A stretch of 46,930 nucleotides of DNA, from NCBI GenBank assembly GCA_020048635.1, contig JAIFMF010000132.1:1-46930 (forward strand). Direction: 5' to 3'. How positions within the stretch are numbered: position 1 is the first letter of the stretch; the number at the start of each line of letters is the position of its first letter. The translations under genes and the position numbers were made by a program. The notes below the pieces were generated by a model, which was not told the origin of the DNA, ran no database searches, and worked only from the letters and a program-made list of their open reading frames with translations. Positions 1 through 9,448 of this stretch are shown piece by piece. The stretch is from Desulfobacula sp. (GTDB lineage: Bacteria > Desulfobacterota > Desulfobacteria > Desulfobacterales > Desulfobacteraceae).

Positions 1-204
1 GCAAGGTCCCATGGAGCAATTTTTACAACAAATTCCTTGTACGCCTATAGCACAGGGCTTCATATTCACAGCTCTGTCAAAAATTGTTTCAACACCTAAT
101 TTCTGGGCGCGTGCTATCATCTCCTGAGATGCTATATCTATGGTAGATGCAATTGGATCAGCTAATTTCGGCGCTTTTCCAGATTCTTGTTTTTCTTCTG
201 CCAT
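1..204 (-). CDS. acsA: Carbon monoxide dehydrogenase catalytic subunit, N-terminal part (cut by window edge)
   Basis: The 68 visible residues begin MAEEKQESGKAPKL and end in a cysteine cluster (GICCKNCSMGPC). That cluster matches the N-terminal metal-binding motif of Ni-Fe-S CODH catalytic subunits (CooS/AcsA), which hold the B and D clusters and interconvert CO and CO2. The ATG at 202-204 follows a strong ribosome site, AGGGGAGG, about 7 bases upstream. The gene lies 75 bases downstream of acsD on the same strand, so it is probably the CODH of a CODH/acetyl-CoA synthase complex rather than a stand-alone CooS. The active-site region lies outside the window, so assignment to AcsA versus another CooS rests on context. 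Confidence 0.85.
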   Translation of the reverse strand, partial: MAEEKQESGKAPKLADPIASTIDIASQEMIARAQKLGVETIFDRAVNMKPCAIGVQGICCKNCSMGPC

Positions 205-279
205 TAGAGGTTCCTCCCCTTATTTTATATACATGGTTTTAGTTGTGCAGCAGATTACTGTTGCAGCAACCATCTTCGA

Positions 280-1836
280 TTAACGAACTCGTTTATGGAC
301 CTTGTCCAGATTTTCAATAATTCTTTCAAGAATTGTTGTCTGAATTTTTGCTGCTGTCAGGGTAACTTTTTTCTTTTTTTCCGGCGCAGCATTTGTCATT
401 CTTTCTTCCTGTTCTTTTGCCCGTTTTAGTCTTATCGCCTCAGCTTCAGCCTCACGGTTGGCTGCGGCATCTTTTGCAGCCTGTTTTTCAGTTTCTATTT
501 TGGCTTTGGCGTCGGCCTCAATTTTAGCTTTTGCATCGGCGTCAGCCTTTGCTTTGGAAGCTGCATCTGCTTTTACCTTTGCGTCTGCATCGGCCTTGGC
601 TTTTGCTTCGGCATCCGCTTTTGCCTTTGCTTCGAGGGCCGGGTCTACGGCCGGAGCAGCAGGTGTAGCGGCTTTGGCAACCGGAGCAGCTTCAGCTTTG
701 GGTGCTGCGGCTTTTGGAGCCGGAGCGGCGGTTTTTGGGGCTTCTTTTGCTGCGGGAGCGGCGGCTTTGGCTGCAGGCGCTGCCTTTTTCTCTTCTTCGA
801 TGGTCAGATTCGGGGCCTTTGCCATGGCGGCAAAGTCAATGTCCACATCATCCATCCGTTTTTTAATGGGAGCCACATCCTTTGCTGAACCGCCTGCATA
901 GATAAGATCAATAAATGCTTTGGCAAGTTTGATGGATTCGGGATGACGCATCATCAGGATACTGGAACCGGCCAGAAGGTAAGAAACCGCACCGACAGCT
1001 TCCATGAGGATGGCACGTCTCTCAGGATCACCCAGTTCCGGGGCATCAGCAACGGTAAGCTTGGCTTCCTTGCATTTCCAGACTTCATTGCCCAGGTTGT
1101 TGATCATGGGGTTTTGAAGTTTGTCGTCACCCTGGGTCAAAGCAGCCATGGTCAGACGTTCCATGACGGAGTAGGAATACTCAAGACCATACCCGAGACC
1201 ACCGGTGGTGGGGTCGACAATGACCTTGTCCAGGGAAACACCCAGGTTTTCAAGAAGGATATTGACCTGTTTGGCGAGGTTGACGTCAATGGGTGAAGAG
1301 GAAATGACGGTATGCCCATATCCCATGGCTGCCGCACCGATCCCTTTGTAGTTCTTCTCTTCAACCGGCCCGATAATCAGGTTTTCACCCTGGCAGGCTT
1401 CACATACTTTTTTCAATACTTCCCCATCCTTGGCAGGAACTGCACAGCCCCAGACAATGAGCGGAACAGTGATGGCGCCGAGAACTTTTTTTACCGTGGC
1501 TGCTGCTGCATCCGGACTTGCATCTTTATCGTTGGGGTCCGTGCTTTTGAGTTGCAGAACAATGGCCTGTGCGCCGAATTCTTCCACACATTTTTTTGCC
1601 CAGGCAGCAGGGTCGGTGTATACATCTTTAAATGGTGCTTTGGCAGCTTCTGCCCAGTCTTCAGGAACTATGTCCCAGATCTCCATTGCAATAATGGGCT
1701 TGTTGGGCATTTTTCCTTCAAACTGATAAAACGGATAGCTGGTCTGACCGCCGACGGTAATGGCTTTATCACCTTTTCCAATGGTGATGCCCTTGATACT
1801 GCCGGCATAGGTTTCTTTGGCTATTTCAAATCCCAC
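280..1836 (-). CDS. acsD: CODH/acetyl-CoA synthase delta subunit (corrinoid protein small subunit) with Ala/Lys-rich C-terminal extension
   Basis: Residues about 1-330 match AcsD, the small TIM-barrel subunit of the corrinoid iron-sulfur protein that passes the methyl group from methyl-THF to acetyl-CoA synthase. Diagnostic stretches are the QTSYPFYQFEG region, DPTTGGLGYGLEYS and LMMRHPES. Family members I know are about 310-325 residues; this one has 518. Residues about 345-490 are an Ala/Lys/Asp-rich low-complexity segment with repeated AKAKADADAK-like units, followed by a short non-repetitive tail (about 490-518) that looks helical. The start is GTG at 1834-1836, with TAGGAGG five bases upstream. 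It is transcribed toward acsA, probably in one operon. The tail could be a flexible linker to a docking helix (inference). Confidence 0.9.
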   Translation of the reverse strand: MGFEIAKETYAGSIKGITIGKGDKAITVGGQTSYPFYQFEGKMPNKPIIAMEIWDIVPEDWAEAAKAPFKDVYTDPAAWAKKCVEEFGAQAIVLQLKSTDPNDKDASPDAAAATVKKVLGAITVPLIVWGCAVPAKDGEVLKKVCEACQGENLIIGPVEEKNYKGIGAAAMGYGHTVISSSPIDVNLAKQVNILLENLGVSLDKVIVDPTTGGLGYGLEYSYSVMERLTMAALTQGDDKLQNPMINNLGNEVWKCKEAKLTVADAPELGDPERRAILMEAVGAVSYLLAGSSILMMRHPESIKLAKAFIDLIYAGGSAKDVAPIKKRMDDVDIDFAAMAKAPNLTIEEEKKAAPAAKAAAPAAKEAPKTAAPAPKAAAPKAEAAPVAKAATPAAPAVDPALEAKAKADAEAKAKADADAKVKADAASKAKADADAKAKIEADAKAKIETEKQAAKDAAANREAEAEAIRLKRAKEQEERMTNAAPEKKKKVTLTAAKIQTTILERIIENLDKVHKRVR

Positions 1837-2321
1837 TTTTACCTCCTAAGATTATTAAAAATAGTTATGAGTTGGGGGGGGTTAAGATTAAACTGACTGG
1901 ACGTTATCAGAAAAGGGTAAATATAAAATGGGGCAGTTATATCAAACTTAGTCAATACCAAATTGGAATATTGCTCCATCTATAAACCCTTATCATGTCT
2001 CAATTTATAAAATAACAAAATATGACTTATAATTTGTATGGTTTTTTGTCAATAGTTCTGTGAATTTAATGGTCTTGGTCTTTTAATCGTCGAAACCCTT
2101 ATATAATATGGTGTCTTGCAATATAGCGATAATGTGTCGACTGGGTTGAATGAAATTTAATTAATAAATTGAAATCGAACCGGTGAAAAATATTGATTTT
2201 TTACAAATTATCTAATAGGTAGGGTAGAAAGTCAGGATTTTAAGACCAAAGTGTATATTTGGTTTCATCATTATTTTTTTTAACGACTCTGTTTGAGTCC
2301 AACGCAATAAAGGAGTGAAGC
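1837..2321. other. Divergent intergenic region between acsD and fhs (485 bp)
   Basis: This AT-rich stretch separates the divergent acsD and fhs genes and must hold promoters for both. I found no convincing ORF, no RNA gene and no sigma-54 (GG-N10-GC) element on either strand. The fhs ribosome site (AAGGAGTG) lies at its right end. Confidence 0.6.
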
Positions 2322-4097
2322 ATGGCATTAGATCCAACCAAACACAAAGACTGGGAAATTGCAGAAGATGCGGAAAAAACAATGCTGACCATCTATGAGA
2401 TCGGCGAAAAACTGGGTTTGACAAAGGAAGAACTGTTGCCCCAGGGCCATTACATTGCCAAGATCGATTTCAGGAAAGTATTGGAACGTCTGAAAGACAG
2501 ACCCAATGGGAAATATATTGATGTAACAGCCATTACCCCGACACCTCTTGGAGAAGGAAAGTCAACCTCCAGCATGGGCCTTGTCCAGGGTCTGGGCAAA
2601 CTCGGCAAGAATGTCTGTGCCGCTATTCGTCAGCCATCGGGCGGACCGACCATGAATATCAAGGGGTCTGCAGCTGGCGGTGGTCTTGCCCAGTGCATTC
2701 CGCTAACCCCCTTCTCACTCGGCTTCACCGGTGACATTAACGCCATCATGAATGCCCACAACCTTGCCATGGTCGCATTGACCTCCCGCCTCCAGCATGA
2801 AAGAAACTATACGGACGAGCAACTGGTAAGACTGTCCGGTATGAAACGGCTGGACATTGATCCCACAAGAGTGGAAATGGGCTGGATCATGGATTTCTGC
2901 TGCCAGTCCCTGAGAAACATCATCATCGGTATTGACGGCGTAAACGGCAAATCCGACGGCTATATGATGAAATCAAAATTCGGAATTGCTGTATCTTCAG
3001 AAGTCATGGCCATTTTGGCGGTTGCGACTGACTTAAAAGATATGCGCGAAAGAATGGGCAAGATCGTTGTGGCCTATACCAAAACAGGCGCCCCCGTTAC
3101 CACGGAAGATCTTGAGGTTGCCGGTGCCATGACGGCCTGGATGGTGGATGCGCTCAACCCGTCTTTGATCCAGACCCTTGAAGGACAGCCGGTTATTGTC
3201 CATGCTGGCCCCTTTGCCAATATTGCCATTGGTCAGAGCTCCATCATTGCAGACAGAATCGGCCTTAAACTGGCGGATTATCACGTAACCGAATCCGGAT
3301 TTGGTGCAGACATCGGGTTTGAAAAATTCTGGAATCTGAAATGCCGTTTCTCAGGCCTTAAACCGGACTGCGCCGTTGTTGTCGCCACCATCCGAGCACT
3401 TAAATGCCATGGCGGCGCTCCTGTTCCCGTTCCCGGAAAAGCCATGCCCAAAGAATATCTGACGGAAAATGTAGACTGGGTTGCAAAGGGCTGTGGGAAT
3501 CTCATTCATCATATCAGAAACGTCCGCAAGGCTGGCATTGCACCCGTTGTTTGTATTAATGCATTCTTTACAGATACAAAAGCTGAAATTGCAAAAGTTC
3601 GAGAGCTTTGTGAAGCAGAGGGCGCAAGAGTTGCTCTTTCCCGTCATTGGGAGCTGGGTGGAGAAGGTGCCATTGAGTTTGCAAAAACCGTTATTGAAGC
3701 GTGTGAAGAAAAGAATGAATTTAAATTCCTTTATGAACTGGATATGCCGATTAAAGACAGAATCGCACTCATTGCAAAAGAAGTTTATGGTGCCGATGGA
3801 GTTGATTATTCTGCTGAGGCCAATAAAGCCATTGCCAGAATCCAGGCTGATCCAAAACTTGCAGGTATGGGCCTCTGCATGGTAAAAACCCATCTGTCTC
3901 TCTCCGACAATCCGGCCCTGAAAGGTGTGCCCACGGGCTGGAGACTGACCATCCGTGAAGTTCTCACCTACGGCGGGGCAGGCTTTATCGTTCCTGTGGC
4001 AGGCGCTATTTCCCTCATGCCGGGAACCAGTTCAAATCCTGCTTTCAAGAGGGTTGATGTAGATGTTGAGACCGGTAAGGTCCAGGGTGTATTCTAA
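2322..4097 (+). CDS. fhs: Formate--tetrahydrofolate ligase
   Basis: ATP-dependent ligation of formate to THF gives 10-formyl-THF, the entry step of the methyl branch of the Wood-Ljungdahl pathway; it runs in reverse during acetate oxidation. The 591-residue length suits the family (about 555-590 or slightly more). A P-loop ([13 protein letters not shown]) lies near residues 75-85, followed by family-typical [19 protein letters not shown] and a C-terminal [10 protein letters not shown]. The start ATG follows AAGGAGTGAAGC. The gene stands alone on the plus strand, converging on folD/fchA across a bidirectional terminator, so the three methyl-branch genes are clustered but not in one operon. Confidence 0.97.
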   Translation: MALDPTKHKDWEIAEDAEKTMLTIYEIGEKLGLTKEELLPQGHYIAKIDFRKVLERLKDRPNGKYIDVTAITPTPLGEGKSTSSMGLVQGLGKLGKNVCAAIRQPSGGPTMNIKGSAAGGGLAQCIPLTPFSLGFTGDINAIMNAHNLAMVALTSRLQHERNYTDEQLVRLSGMKRLDIDPTRVEMGWIMDFCCQSLRNIIIGIDGVNGKSDGYMMKSKFGIAVSSEVMAILAVATDLKDMRERMGKIVVAYTKTGAPVTTEDLEVAGAMTAWMVDALNPSLIQTLEGQPVIVHAGPFANIAIGQSSIIADRIGLKLADYHVTESGFGADIGFEKFWNLKCRFSGLKPDCAVVVATIRALKCHGGAPVPVPGKAMPKEYLTENVDWVAKGCGNLIHHIRNVRKAGIAPVVCINAFFTDTKAEIAKVRELCEAEGARVALSRHWELGGEGAIEFAKTVIEACEEKNEFKFLYELDMPIKDRIALIAKEVYGADGVDYSAEANKAIARIQADPKLAGMGLCMVKTHLSLSDNPALKGVPTGWRLTIREVLTYGGAGFIVPVAGAISLMPGTSSNPAFKRVDVDVETGKVQGVF

Positions 4098-4126
4098 ACA
4101 CTAAGATTCTGTAATATATAGATAAG

Positions 4127-4169
4127 AAAATGGCGTTCAGTCCTGATTCAGGACCGAACGCCATTTTTT
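4127..4169. terminator. Bidirectional rho-independent terminator between fhs and folD
   Basis: A near-perfect inverted repeat: a 9-bp outer stem (4130-4138 with 4156-4164), one A/C mismatch, a 6-bp inner stem (4140-4145 with 4149-4154) and an ATT loop. It is flanked by AAAA on the left and TTTTTT on the right, so it can terminate both convergent transcripts. Confidence 0.9.
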
Positions 4170-4189
4170 ATGGATAAGATATGTTTTGT

Positions 4190-5047
4190 TTAAGCGTTCT
4201 GCATTTCACAGGCCAGAAGGGTATGTTTGCACAGGACCGATGTGGTCACTGATCCGACACCGGCCGGTACGGGAGAAATTTTTTCAACAATGGGTTCAGC
4301 CTGGGCAAAATCAACATCACCGCAGTATTTTCCCGGATTGTCGGGATCAGAATTAATGCCGACATCAATCACAATCTGACCCGGCTTGACAAAGTCGGCC
4401 TTTACCATTTTTGCCTTGCCCACTGCAGCGATTAGAATCTCAGCTTCTTTACAGACATCCGGTAAATTCTGCGTCCTTGAATGGCAGATGGTGACTGTGC
4501 CGTGTTCCCTTAAAAGCAGCATGGCCATGGGTTTCCCAACGACCAGTGATCTACCGAGAACCACGCATTTTCTTCCTTTGATGGGAATATTATAAAAATG
4601 AAGCATTTCCATGCAGGCAGTCGGGGTACAGGGAGGAAATCCTGTGAGATCATCGGTAAATACTTTGGCTGCACCGCCTATGGTGAGACAATCCACATCT
4701 TTTTCCACAGGAATCAGAGATCTTATTTTTCTTTCATCCAGCGTTTTTGGAAGTGGAGAAAACATCAAAATGCCGTTGACATCTTTTTTTGTCCCGATTT
4801 CCGTTACAGCCTTTTCAAAGGAGGCTTGATCTATGTTTTCAGGAAACTCAAAGACTTCTGAGTCCATTCCAACGCCCTGACATGTTTTTTTGGCCCCGCC
4901 TTCATAAAACAGGTCATCCGGCCGGGCACCCACCCTGATAATGCCAAGCTTGGGCGTAATTCCTCTGGTCTTCAGTTTTTCGACTCTGCTTATAAGCTCT
5001 GCCTTGATGGCATCTGCTACCGGTTTTCCTTTTAGAACGTCTGCCAT
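4190..5047 (-). CDS. folD: Methylene-THF dehydrogenase, FolD family, with cyclohydrolase residues missing
   Basis: A FolD homolog of 285 residues, the usual length. Rossmann and substrate motifs are clear: [15 protein letters not shown] at about 165-179 and [14 protein letters not shown] near the C-terminus. Aligned without gaps to E. coli FolD as I remember it, the catalytic Lys54 of the cyclohydrolase falls on Ala52 (context [10 protein letters not shown]), and the conserved Gln of the VQLPLP motif is Phe96 (GILMFSPLP); Asp119 is kept. This predicts a protein that keeps NAD(P)-dependent methylene-THF dehydrogenase activity but has lost or weakened cyclohydrolase activity. The adjacent upstream fchA (11-base gap, same strand) would supply that step. 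Confidence 0.93.
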   Translation of the reverse strand: MADVLKGKPVADAIKAELISRVEKLKTRGITPKLGIIRVGARPDDLFYEGGAKKTCQGVGMDSEVFEFPENIDQASFEKAVTEIGTKKDVNGILMFSPLPKTLDERKIRSLIPVEKDVDCLTIGGAAKVFTDDLTGFPPCTPTACMEMLHFYNIPIKGRKCVVLGRSLVVGKPMAMLLLREHGTVTICHSRTQNLPDVCKEAEILIAAVGKAKMVKADFVKPGQIVIDVGINSDPDNPGKYCGDVDFAQAEPIVEKISPVPAGVGSVTTSVLCKHTLLACEMQNA

Positions 5048-5058
5048 TTTTTTTCTCC

Positions 5059-5691
5059 CTATTTTGTCAATTTGGAAACCACAAGATTAAAAGTTGCATC
5101 CGCAATTTTTGTTCCGTCATTAAGAAGCTGGTTCATTTCATCACGGGTTTTTTTGACAAAATTCTGGTCTTTGATGGTGTTTAAATTGATGATGACATTA
5201 AGACTTCCTGAAACCAGGGCTGCTTTCATAAATGCGACACCGCAGCCCACATCGGAGATTGCGATCATGGTTCCGATCTGGCCCATCCGTTCATGAATTT
5301 TGATACCGGCATAGGCTTTTCTCATAATTTCCATGGGAACGGAGCAGGCGGTTATACAGCATTGTTCCATGGTCTTGGCTTTATATTCGATTTCTTCGGG
5401 AGTATTCTTTGGCAATCCATAGGCCTTGGAAAGAGGCTCGAAAACTTCAGCATCCTTATCAACGAGAGTTTCAAGTTCCTTGATGACGTTTACACCCTTG
5501 TCAATCAGCTCTTTGACTTCTCCTTCAACATCAGCATATTTTTTTTTCCCAACCGTTAGATTCCCCACCATATTGGAAAGGGCCATGCCAATGGCGCCTC
5601 CCATTGCAGCAGCACCGCCGCCACCGGGGACGGGTTCTTTTGAGGCCAGGACAGCGTTGAACTCTTTACATGATTTATCCAGCATTGACAT
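5059..5691 (-). CDS. fchA: Methenyltetrahydrofolate cyclohydrolase (FTCD_C family)
   Basis: A 210-residue protein of the formiminotransferase-cyclodeaminase C-terminal family, with the glycine-rich [16 protein letters not shown] loop at about residues 21-36. Members such as clostridial FchA hydrolyse methenyl-THF to formyl-THF. The start ATG at 5689-5691 has AAGGAGAC upstream. It is the first gene of the fchA-folD pair. The degenerate cyclohydrolase site in FolD next door supports a dedicated cyclohydrolase role here rather than glutamate formiminotransferase-linked deamination. Confidence 0.9.
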   Translation of the reverse strand: MSMLDKSCKEFNAVLASKEPVPGGGGAAAMGGAIGMALSNMVGNLTVGKKKYADVEGEVKELIDKGVNVIKELETLVDKDAEVFEPLSKAYGLPKNTPEEIEYKAKTMEQCCITACSVPMEIMRKAYAGIKIHERMGQIGTMIAISDVGCGVAFMKAALVSGSLNVIINLNTIKDQNFVKKTRDEMNQLLNDGTKIADATFNLVVSKLTK

Positions 5692-6028
5692 ATTAAGGTC
5701 TCCTTTTTATAGTATTGGTAATAATTCAGCCTTTGATCCAAACACCTATAGCGAACCCATTTTTATCTGTCAAATTAAATTTGCCCGATAAAAAGTTTTA
5801 TTTTTTTTCTGCTATCTGATCATGGCGCCGTTTGAAGCGTCTTTTTCGTCAAGAACACAATCCTCAAGACCAATTGTCCTTGTTCAGATTCTTAATGCAC
5901 TTTCTGCGTGACAGTTTCAAAACCGGCTCAAGGATGATTATCCCTAAGAAATGGGTTGAATATAGTAAAGCAAGGCTCTATATTCCGGAAGTTGTGTTGG
6001 GATGACCGGTCCACCAAATTAAAAAAGG
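5692..6028. other. Divergent intergenic region between fchA and the methyltransferase (337 bp)
   Basis: It contains the upstream regions of fchA (minus) and the methyltransferase (plus). I see no ORF of note, no RNA gene and no clear hairpin or promoter motif. Confidence 0.5.
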
Positions 6029-6838
6029 ATGAAAAAATATTTGAATGATTTTAATGCTTTTATAGATGATCTGCCATTGTGGTCCGCTCCGTTCGGACTC
6101 AAGCTTCTGGACTGTCTTAAATTTAAAAGATACGCCAATGTGCTGGACATCGGCTGCGGTGAGGGCTTTCCCATCATTGAAATCGCTGCTCGATTTGGTA
6201 AAACCGGCAGATTCTTTGGGCTGGACCCTTTAAGGAAACCACTTGCGCGGATGGGGCTGAAAAAAAATTTATATCAACTGTCAACTGTCCAGGCCGTTCA
6301 GGCCAATGCCGAATTTTTGCCCTTTAAAACGAACCGATTTGATTTGATCGTCTCCAACAATGGTGTGAACAATGTGGCCGACCTGAACCGGACGCTGAAA
6401 GAATGCAGAAGGGTTATTAAACCGTCCGGGCAGATGCTTATAACGGTGAACACCGAGCAGACCATGAAAGAATTTTATACCCTTTTTCAGACCCTGCTGA
6501 AAAAAATGAACTGCGAGGCCGAAGGGAAAATAGCAGAACAGATCCGAAAAAAACGACGATCAGAGAAAGAGTGGTGTGCATTGCTGAAAAAGATCGGATT
6601 TAGAGTAAAAAATGTTTTGAATGATCAATTTACAATGTCCTTTTTAGATGGGGAAGCTTTAATGGATCATTATTTGATCCGGGGATTTTTCTTGCCGGGA
6701 TGGGAATCACTTGTTGAGGCCGGGGTGCGATCGGCGGTCTTTCAACAGGTTGTAGCCGAGTTGAACCAGGCTGCTTGTGAAAATGGGAAAGTCTGCCTGA
6801 CCATCCCTTATATTGTCCTCGATTGCCAGGCAGAATAA
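6029..6838 (+). CDS. Class I SAM-dependent methyltransferase, substrate unknown
   Basis: A 269-residue protein with a UbiE/Methyltransf_11-type Rossmann core. Motif I is VLDIGCGEGFP at about residues 38-48, an acidic strand-2 motif follows (FFGLDP), then FDLIVSNNGVNNV and an ECRRVIKPSGQMLITV strand characteristic of the fold. The C-terminal third (about 170-269) is not recognised and may set substrate specificity. The ribosome site is poor: AAAAAAGG directly abuts the ATG. An upstream ATG at 6002 runs into a stop at once, so 6029 is the best start. Neighbours give no substrate clue; it converges on rsgA. Confidence 0.75.
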   Translation: MKKYLNDFNAFIDDLPLWSAPFGLKLLDCLKFKRYANVLDIGCGEGFPIIEIAARFGKTGRFFGLDPLRKPLARMGLKKNLYQLSTVQAVQANAEFLPFKTNRFDLIVSNNGVNNVADLNRTLKECRRVIKPSGQMLITVNTEQTMKEFYTLFQTLLKKMNCEAEGKIAEQIRKKRRSEKEWCALLKKIGFRVKNVLNDQFTMSFLDGEALMDHYLIRGFFLPGWESLVEAGVRSAVFQQVVAELNQAACENGKVCLTIPYIVLDCQAE

Positions 6839-6887
6839 TGAAAAGCATATACCGGCAGGGACTGGATACATTCCAATCCCCGACGGA

Positions 6888-8000
6888 TCATACAGTATTA
6901 TGTGTTCTTTTTTTCATGGCCTTAATTTTTAAGGAGACCTCTTTCCAGCGTTCCTTTTCCACACGGTCTGCGCTTTTGTTCCGGCGATGGGACAGGTATT
7001 CCAGTTCCCGTTTCATTTTCCGGTAGTTTTCCAGCCTTTCCTTTGAGATTTCTCCTTCGTCGACGGCCCCAAGGACCCGGCAGCCAGGCTCGCAGGTATG
7101 GCCGCAGTCTGCAAAACGGCATTCCAGACCCAGTTTTTCAATCTCAGGAAACGCAGCTTCCATCCCATTATCGATTTCCCAAAAGGCAATTTCCCGGATG
7201 CCGGGGTTGTCGATCACCATTCCCCCCTGGGGCATCGTGATCAGATCACGGGAGGTGGTAATGTGTTTCCCTTTGCCCACATGGGTGCTGATGGAACCGG
7301 TAAGCTGTATGGGTTTGCCATAAAGCCGGTTCACCAGGGTGGATTTTCCCGCACCGGAAGACCCCACCAAGGTGGTGGTCCGCCCGAAAGACAGATAGGG
7401 CGTAAGAGCGGTCAGACCTGTATCGTCTGATGCCGACATCAGGTGTATGGGAACGCCGAACGCTACGGTCTCTACCTCACTGACGAAATGGTCCGGGTCC
7501 GGGTGAAGATCTGCTTTTGTCAAAATGATGACAGGATTTAGGCTGCAGTTGTAAACCAGGGTCAGGTAACGCTCTATGCGGCGCAGGTTAAAATCCTGGT
7601 CAAGACCGGAAACGATACATACGGTATTCAGGTTTGCTGCAATGACCTGTTCCTTTTGCGGCTGTGCCTCCTGTTTGTTCCGTGTGCCTGAAGCGCCCCT
7701 GGATAAGGCATTTTCTCGCGCCAGCACCCTGGAAATTACCGCATCGGTCATGAGGACCCAATCGCCTGTGACCGGATACAGACTGCCGGCGTCATGCTTG
7801 AGTCTTCCCGCCAGGGTGGCAAGCCATTCGTTTTTTCCGTTGCTTGTGCAAAAGCTGTTTTTTCTTACCCCGACCACTCTGGCCGGGATAAGGCCGTCAT
7901 CGGAAAATTGTTCCATCTGTGTCTGAAAATGGGACGTCCATCCCATCTGTAAAAGATGATGAGTGTTGTCTGTTTTGTTTGTATCTTGTTGAATGCTCAT
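6888..8000 (-). CDS. rsgA: Ribosome small-subunit biogenesis GTPase RsgA
   Basis: A circularly permuted GTPase that checks late 30S maturation. An N-terminal OB-like region (about 35-100) is followed by G motifs in permuted order: TKAD (161-164), the P-loop GSSGAGKS (213-220) and DNPG (264-267). The C-terminal zinc knuckle has Cys294, Cys299, His301 and Cys307. The length of 370 is within the family range. The start ATG has AGGA eight bases upstream. It is a monocistronic-looking gene between the convergent methyltransferase and the response regulator. Confidence 0.95.
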   Translation of the reverse strand: MSIQQDTNKTDNTHHLLQMGWTSHFQTQMEQFSDDGLIPARVVGVRKNSFCTSNGKNEWLATLAGRLKHDAGSLYPVTGDWVLMTDAVISRVLARENALSRGASGTRNKQEAQPQKEQVIAANLNTVCIVSGLDQDFNLRRIERYLTLVYNCSLNPVIILTKADLHPDPDHFVSEVETVAFGVPIHLMSASDDTGLTALTPYLSFGRTTTLVGSSGAGKSTLVNRLYGKPIQLTGSISTHVGKGKHITTSRDLITMPQGGMVIDNPGIREIAFWEIDNGMEAAFPEIEKLGLECRFADCGHTCEPGCRVLGAVDEGEISKERLENYRKMKRELEYLSHRRNKSADRVEKERWKEVSLKIKAMKKRTHNTV

Positions 8001-8053
8001 TGTTGAATCCTATCTGTCTTTTACACGGGTGCTGTCAAGAATAACGCGTATGC

Positions 8054-9448
8054 CTAAGCAGGCGGGGAATATTTTTTTAATTTGTACCTGAAGGTATGGT
8101 GGTTCATGTGCAGGAGTCTTGAAGCCCGGCTTTCATTTCCAGCGGCCAGTGTCAGGGCATGGTTCATATATTTTTTTTCGGTATCTTCCAATACCTTGAC
8201 AAGATCAATTCCCTGATCCGGAATAGTGATGTCTGAATATTTATGATTATTTGTTTGAACCGGCCGGGTCTGTTTTGTGTTTTCAAGAAGCCCGAGGTCT
8301 TCGCGCTGAATCGAATCTGCCTGGGCAATGAGACAGGCTCTCTCCATGATATTTTTCAATTCCCTGACATTTCCGGTGAATTCATGGGACAGGAGCAGTT
8401 GCAGGGCCTCATCGGAAATATGGGTCAGGTTTTTCTTAAATTTCTGATTGAATTCGTATAAAAAATGTTTGGCCAGCGGCAGGATATCATCTTTTCGTTC
8501 GTTCAACGATGGGATCTTGGCCTTGACCACGCAGAGCCGGAAAAACAGGTCTTTTCTGAAAAGTTCTTTTTTTACCAGCTCATCCAGGTTTTTATTGGTG
8601 GCTGAGACGACCCTGACCGAAACCGTATGTTTTTTGGTGCTGCCGACCTTGTAAAATTCTCCGCTTTCAAGAAACCGTAAAAGTTTGGCCTGACCTGCAA
8701 GGCTCAAATCCGCCACTTCATCCAGAAAAAGGGTGCCATTGTCCGCTTCTTCGATGAGTCCTTTTTTACCTTGTTTTTTTGCACCGGAAAAGGCGCCTTC
8801 ATCATAGCCGAAGAGTTCGCTCTCGATGAGTTCCTCCGGGAAGGCCGAGCAGTTCACCGCAATAAAGGGCCCCTGGAATAAGGGGCTCCGGGCGTGGATA
8901 GCCCTTGCGATCAGCTCTTTTCCGGTCCCGGTTTCACCCATGATCATGATGGGCGTATCCGGACTTTTGGCCACCATGCGGATAAAATCCATGATACCGT
9001 CAATCTGGCTGCTTTCACCGATAAAACAGGGCTCATGCTCGATCAGGTATTTTTCCTGGAGAAGCTTTACTTCTTTTCTCAAGGCAATGGAAGAGAGGGC
9101 TTTTTTAATGGTAAGTTCCAGAAGATCCGGGTTCATGGGTTTCAGGATAAAATCAAAGGCGCCTTCTTTCATGGATCGGATCACCATCCGGATATCCTCA
9201 AAAGCAGTGATCATGATGACCGGAAGCTCGGGAATTTTTTGTTTTGCAATATTCAAGGCGTCAATGCCGCTCATGACCGGCAGGCCGATATCCATGAGAA
9301 CCAGATCCGGCGAAGATTTTTCCAGGGATAAAAGAAAGGATTCTGCATCGGGAAAACAGAAAATGTCATAATCCTGGCTCAGGACTATCTGAAGACTGTC
9401 CCGGATGGTTTCTTCATCATCCACAATGGCGATACTGTATCGGATCAT
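8054..9448 (-). CDS. NtrC-family sigma-54-dependent response regulator
   Basis: 464 residues in the classic receiver / AAA+ / Fis-type order. The receiver is intact: acidic pair DDE at 10-12, phosphoacceptor Asp53 (LVLMDIGLP) and Lys103 (LKP). The AAA+ domain has Walker A GETGTGKE (171-178). The sigma-54-contacting loop reads GAFSGA (218-223) in place of the usual GAFTGA. A C-terminal helix-turn-helix ends the protein (NESRASRLLHMNHHTFRYKL). It overlaps the upstream kinase gene by 4 bases (ATGA), so the two are translationally coupled and almost certainly cognate. The target genes are not evident. Confidence 0.93.
   Translation of the reverse strand: MIRYSIAIVDDEETIRDSLQIVLSQDYDIFCFPDAESFLLSLEKSSPDLVLMDIGLPVMSGIDALNIAKQKIPELPVIMITAFEDIRMVIRSMKEGAFDFILKPMNPDLLELTIKKALSSIALRKEVKLLQEKYLIEHEPCFIGESSQIDGIMDFIRMVAKSPDTPIMIMGETGTGKELIARAIHARSPLFQGPFIAVNCSAFPEELIESELFGYDEGAFSGAKKQGKKGLIEEADNGTLFLDEVADLSLAGQAKLLRFLESGEFYKVGSTKKHTVSVRVVSATNKNLDELVKKELFRKDLFFRLCVVKAKIPSLNERKDDILPLAKHFLYEFNQKFKKNLTHISDEALQLLLSHEFTGNVRELKNIMERACLIAQADSIQREDLGLLENTKQTRPVQTNNHKYSDITIPDQGIDLVKVLEDTEKKYMNHALTLAAGNESRASRLLHMNHHTFRYKLKKYSPPA

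Noticed and set aside
458..901. Ala/Ser-rich ORF on the plus strand
   Set aside because: It is antisense to the low-complexity Ala/Lys tail of acsD; the repeated codons alone keep that frame open, and it has no ribosome site or known homolog.
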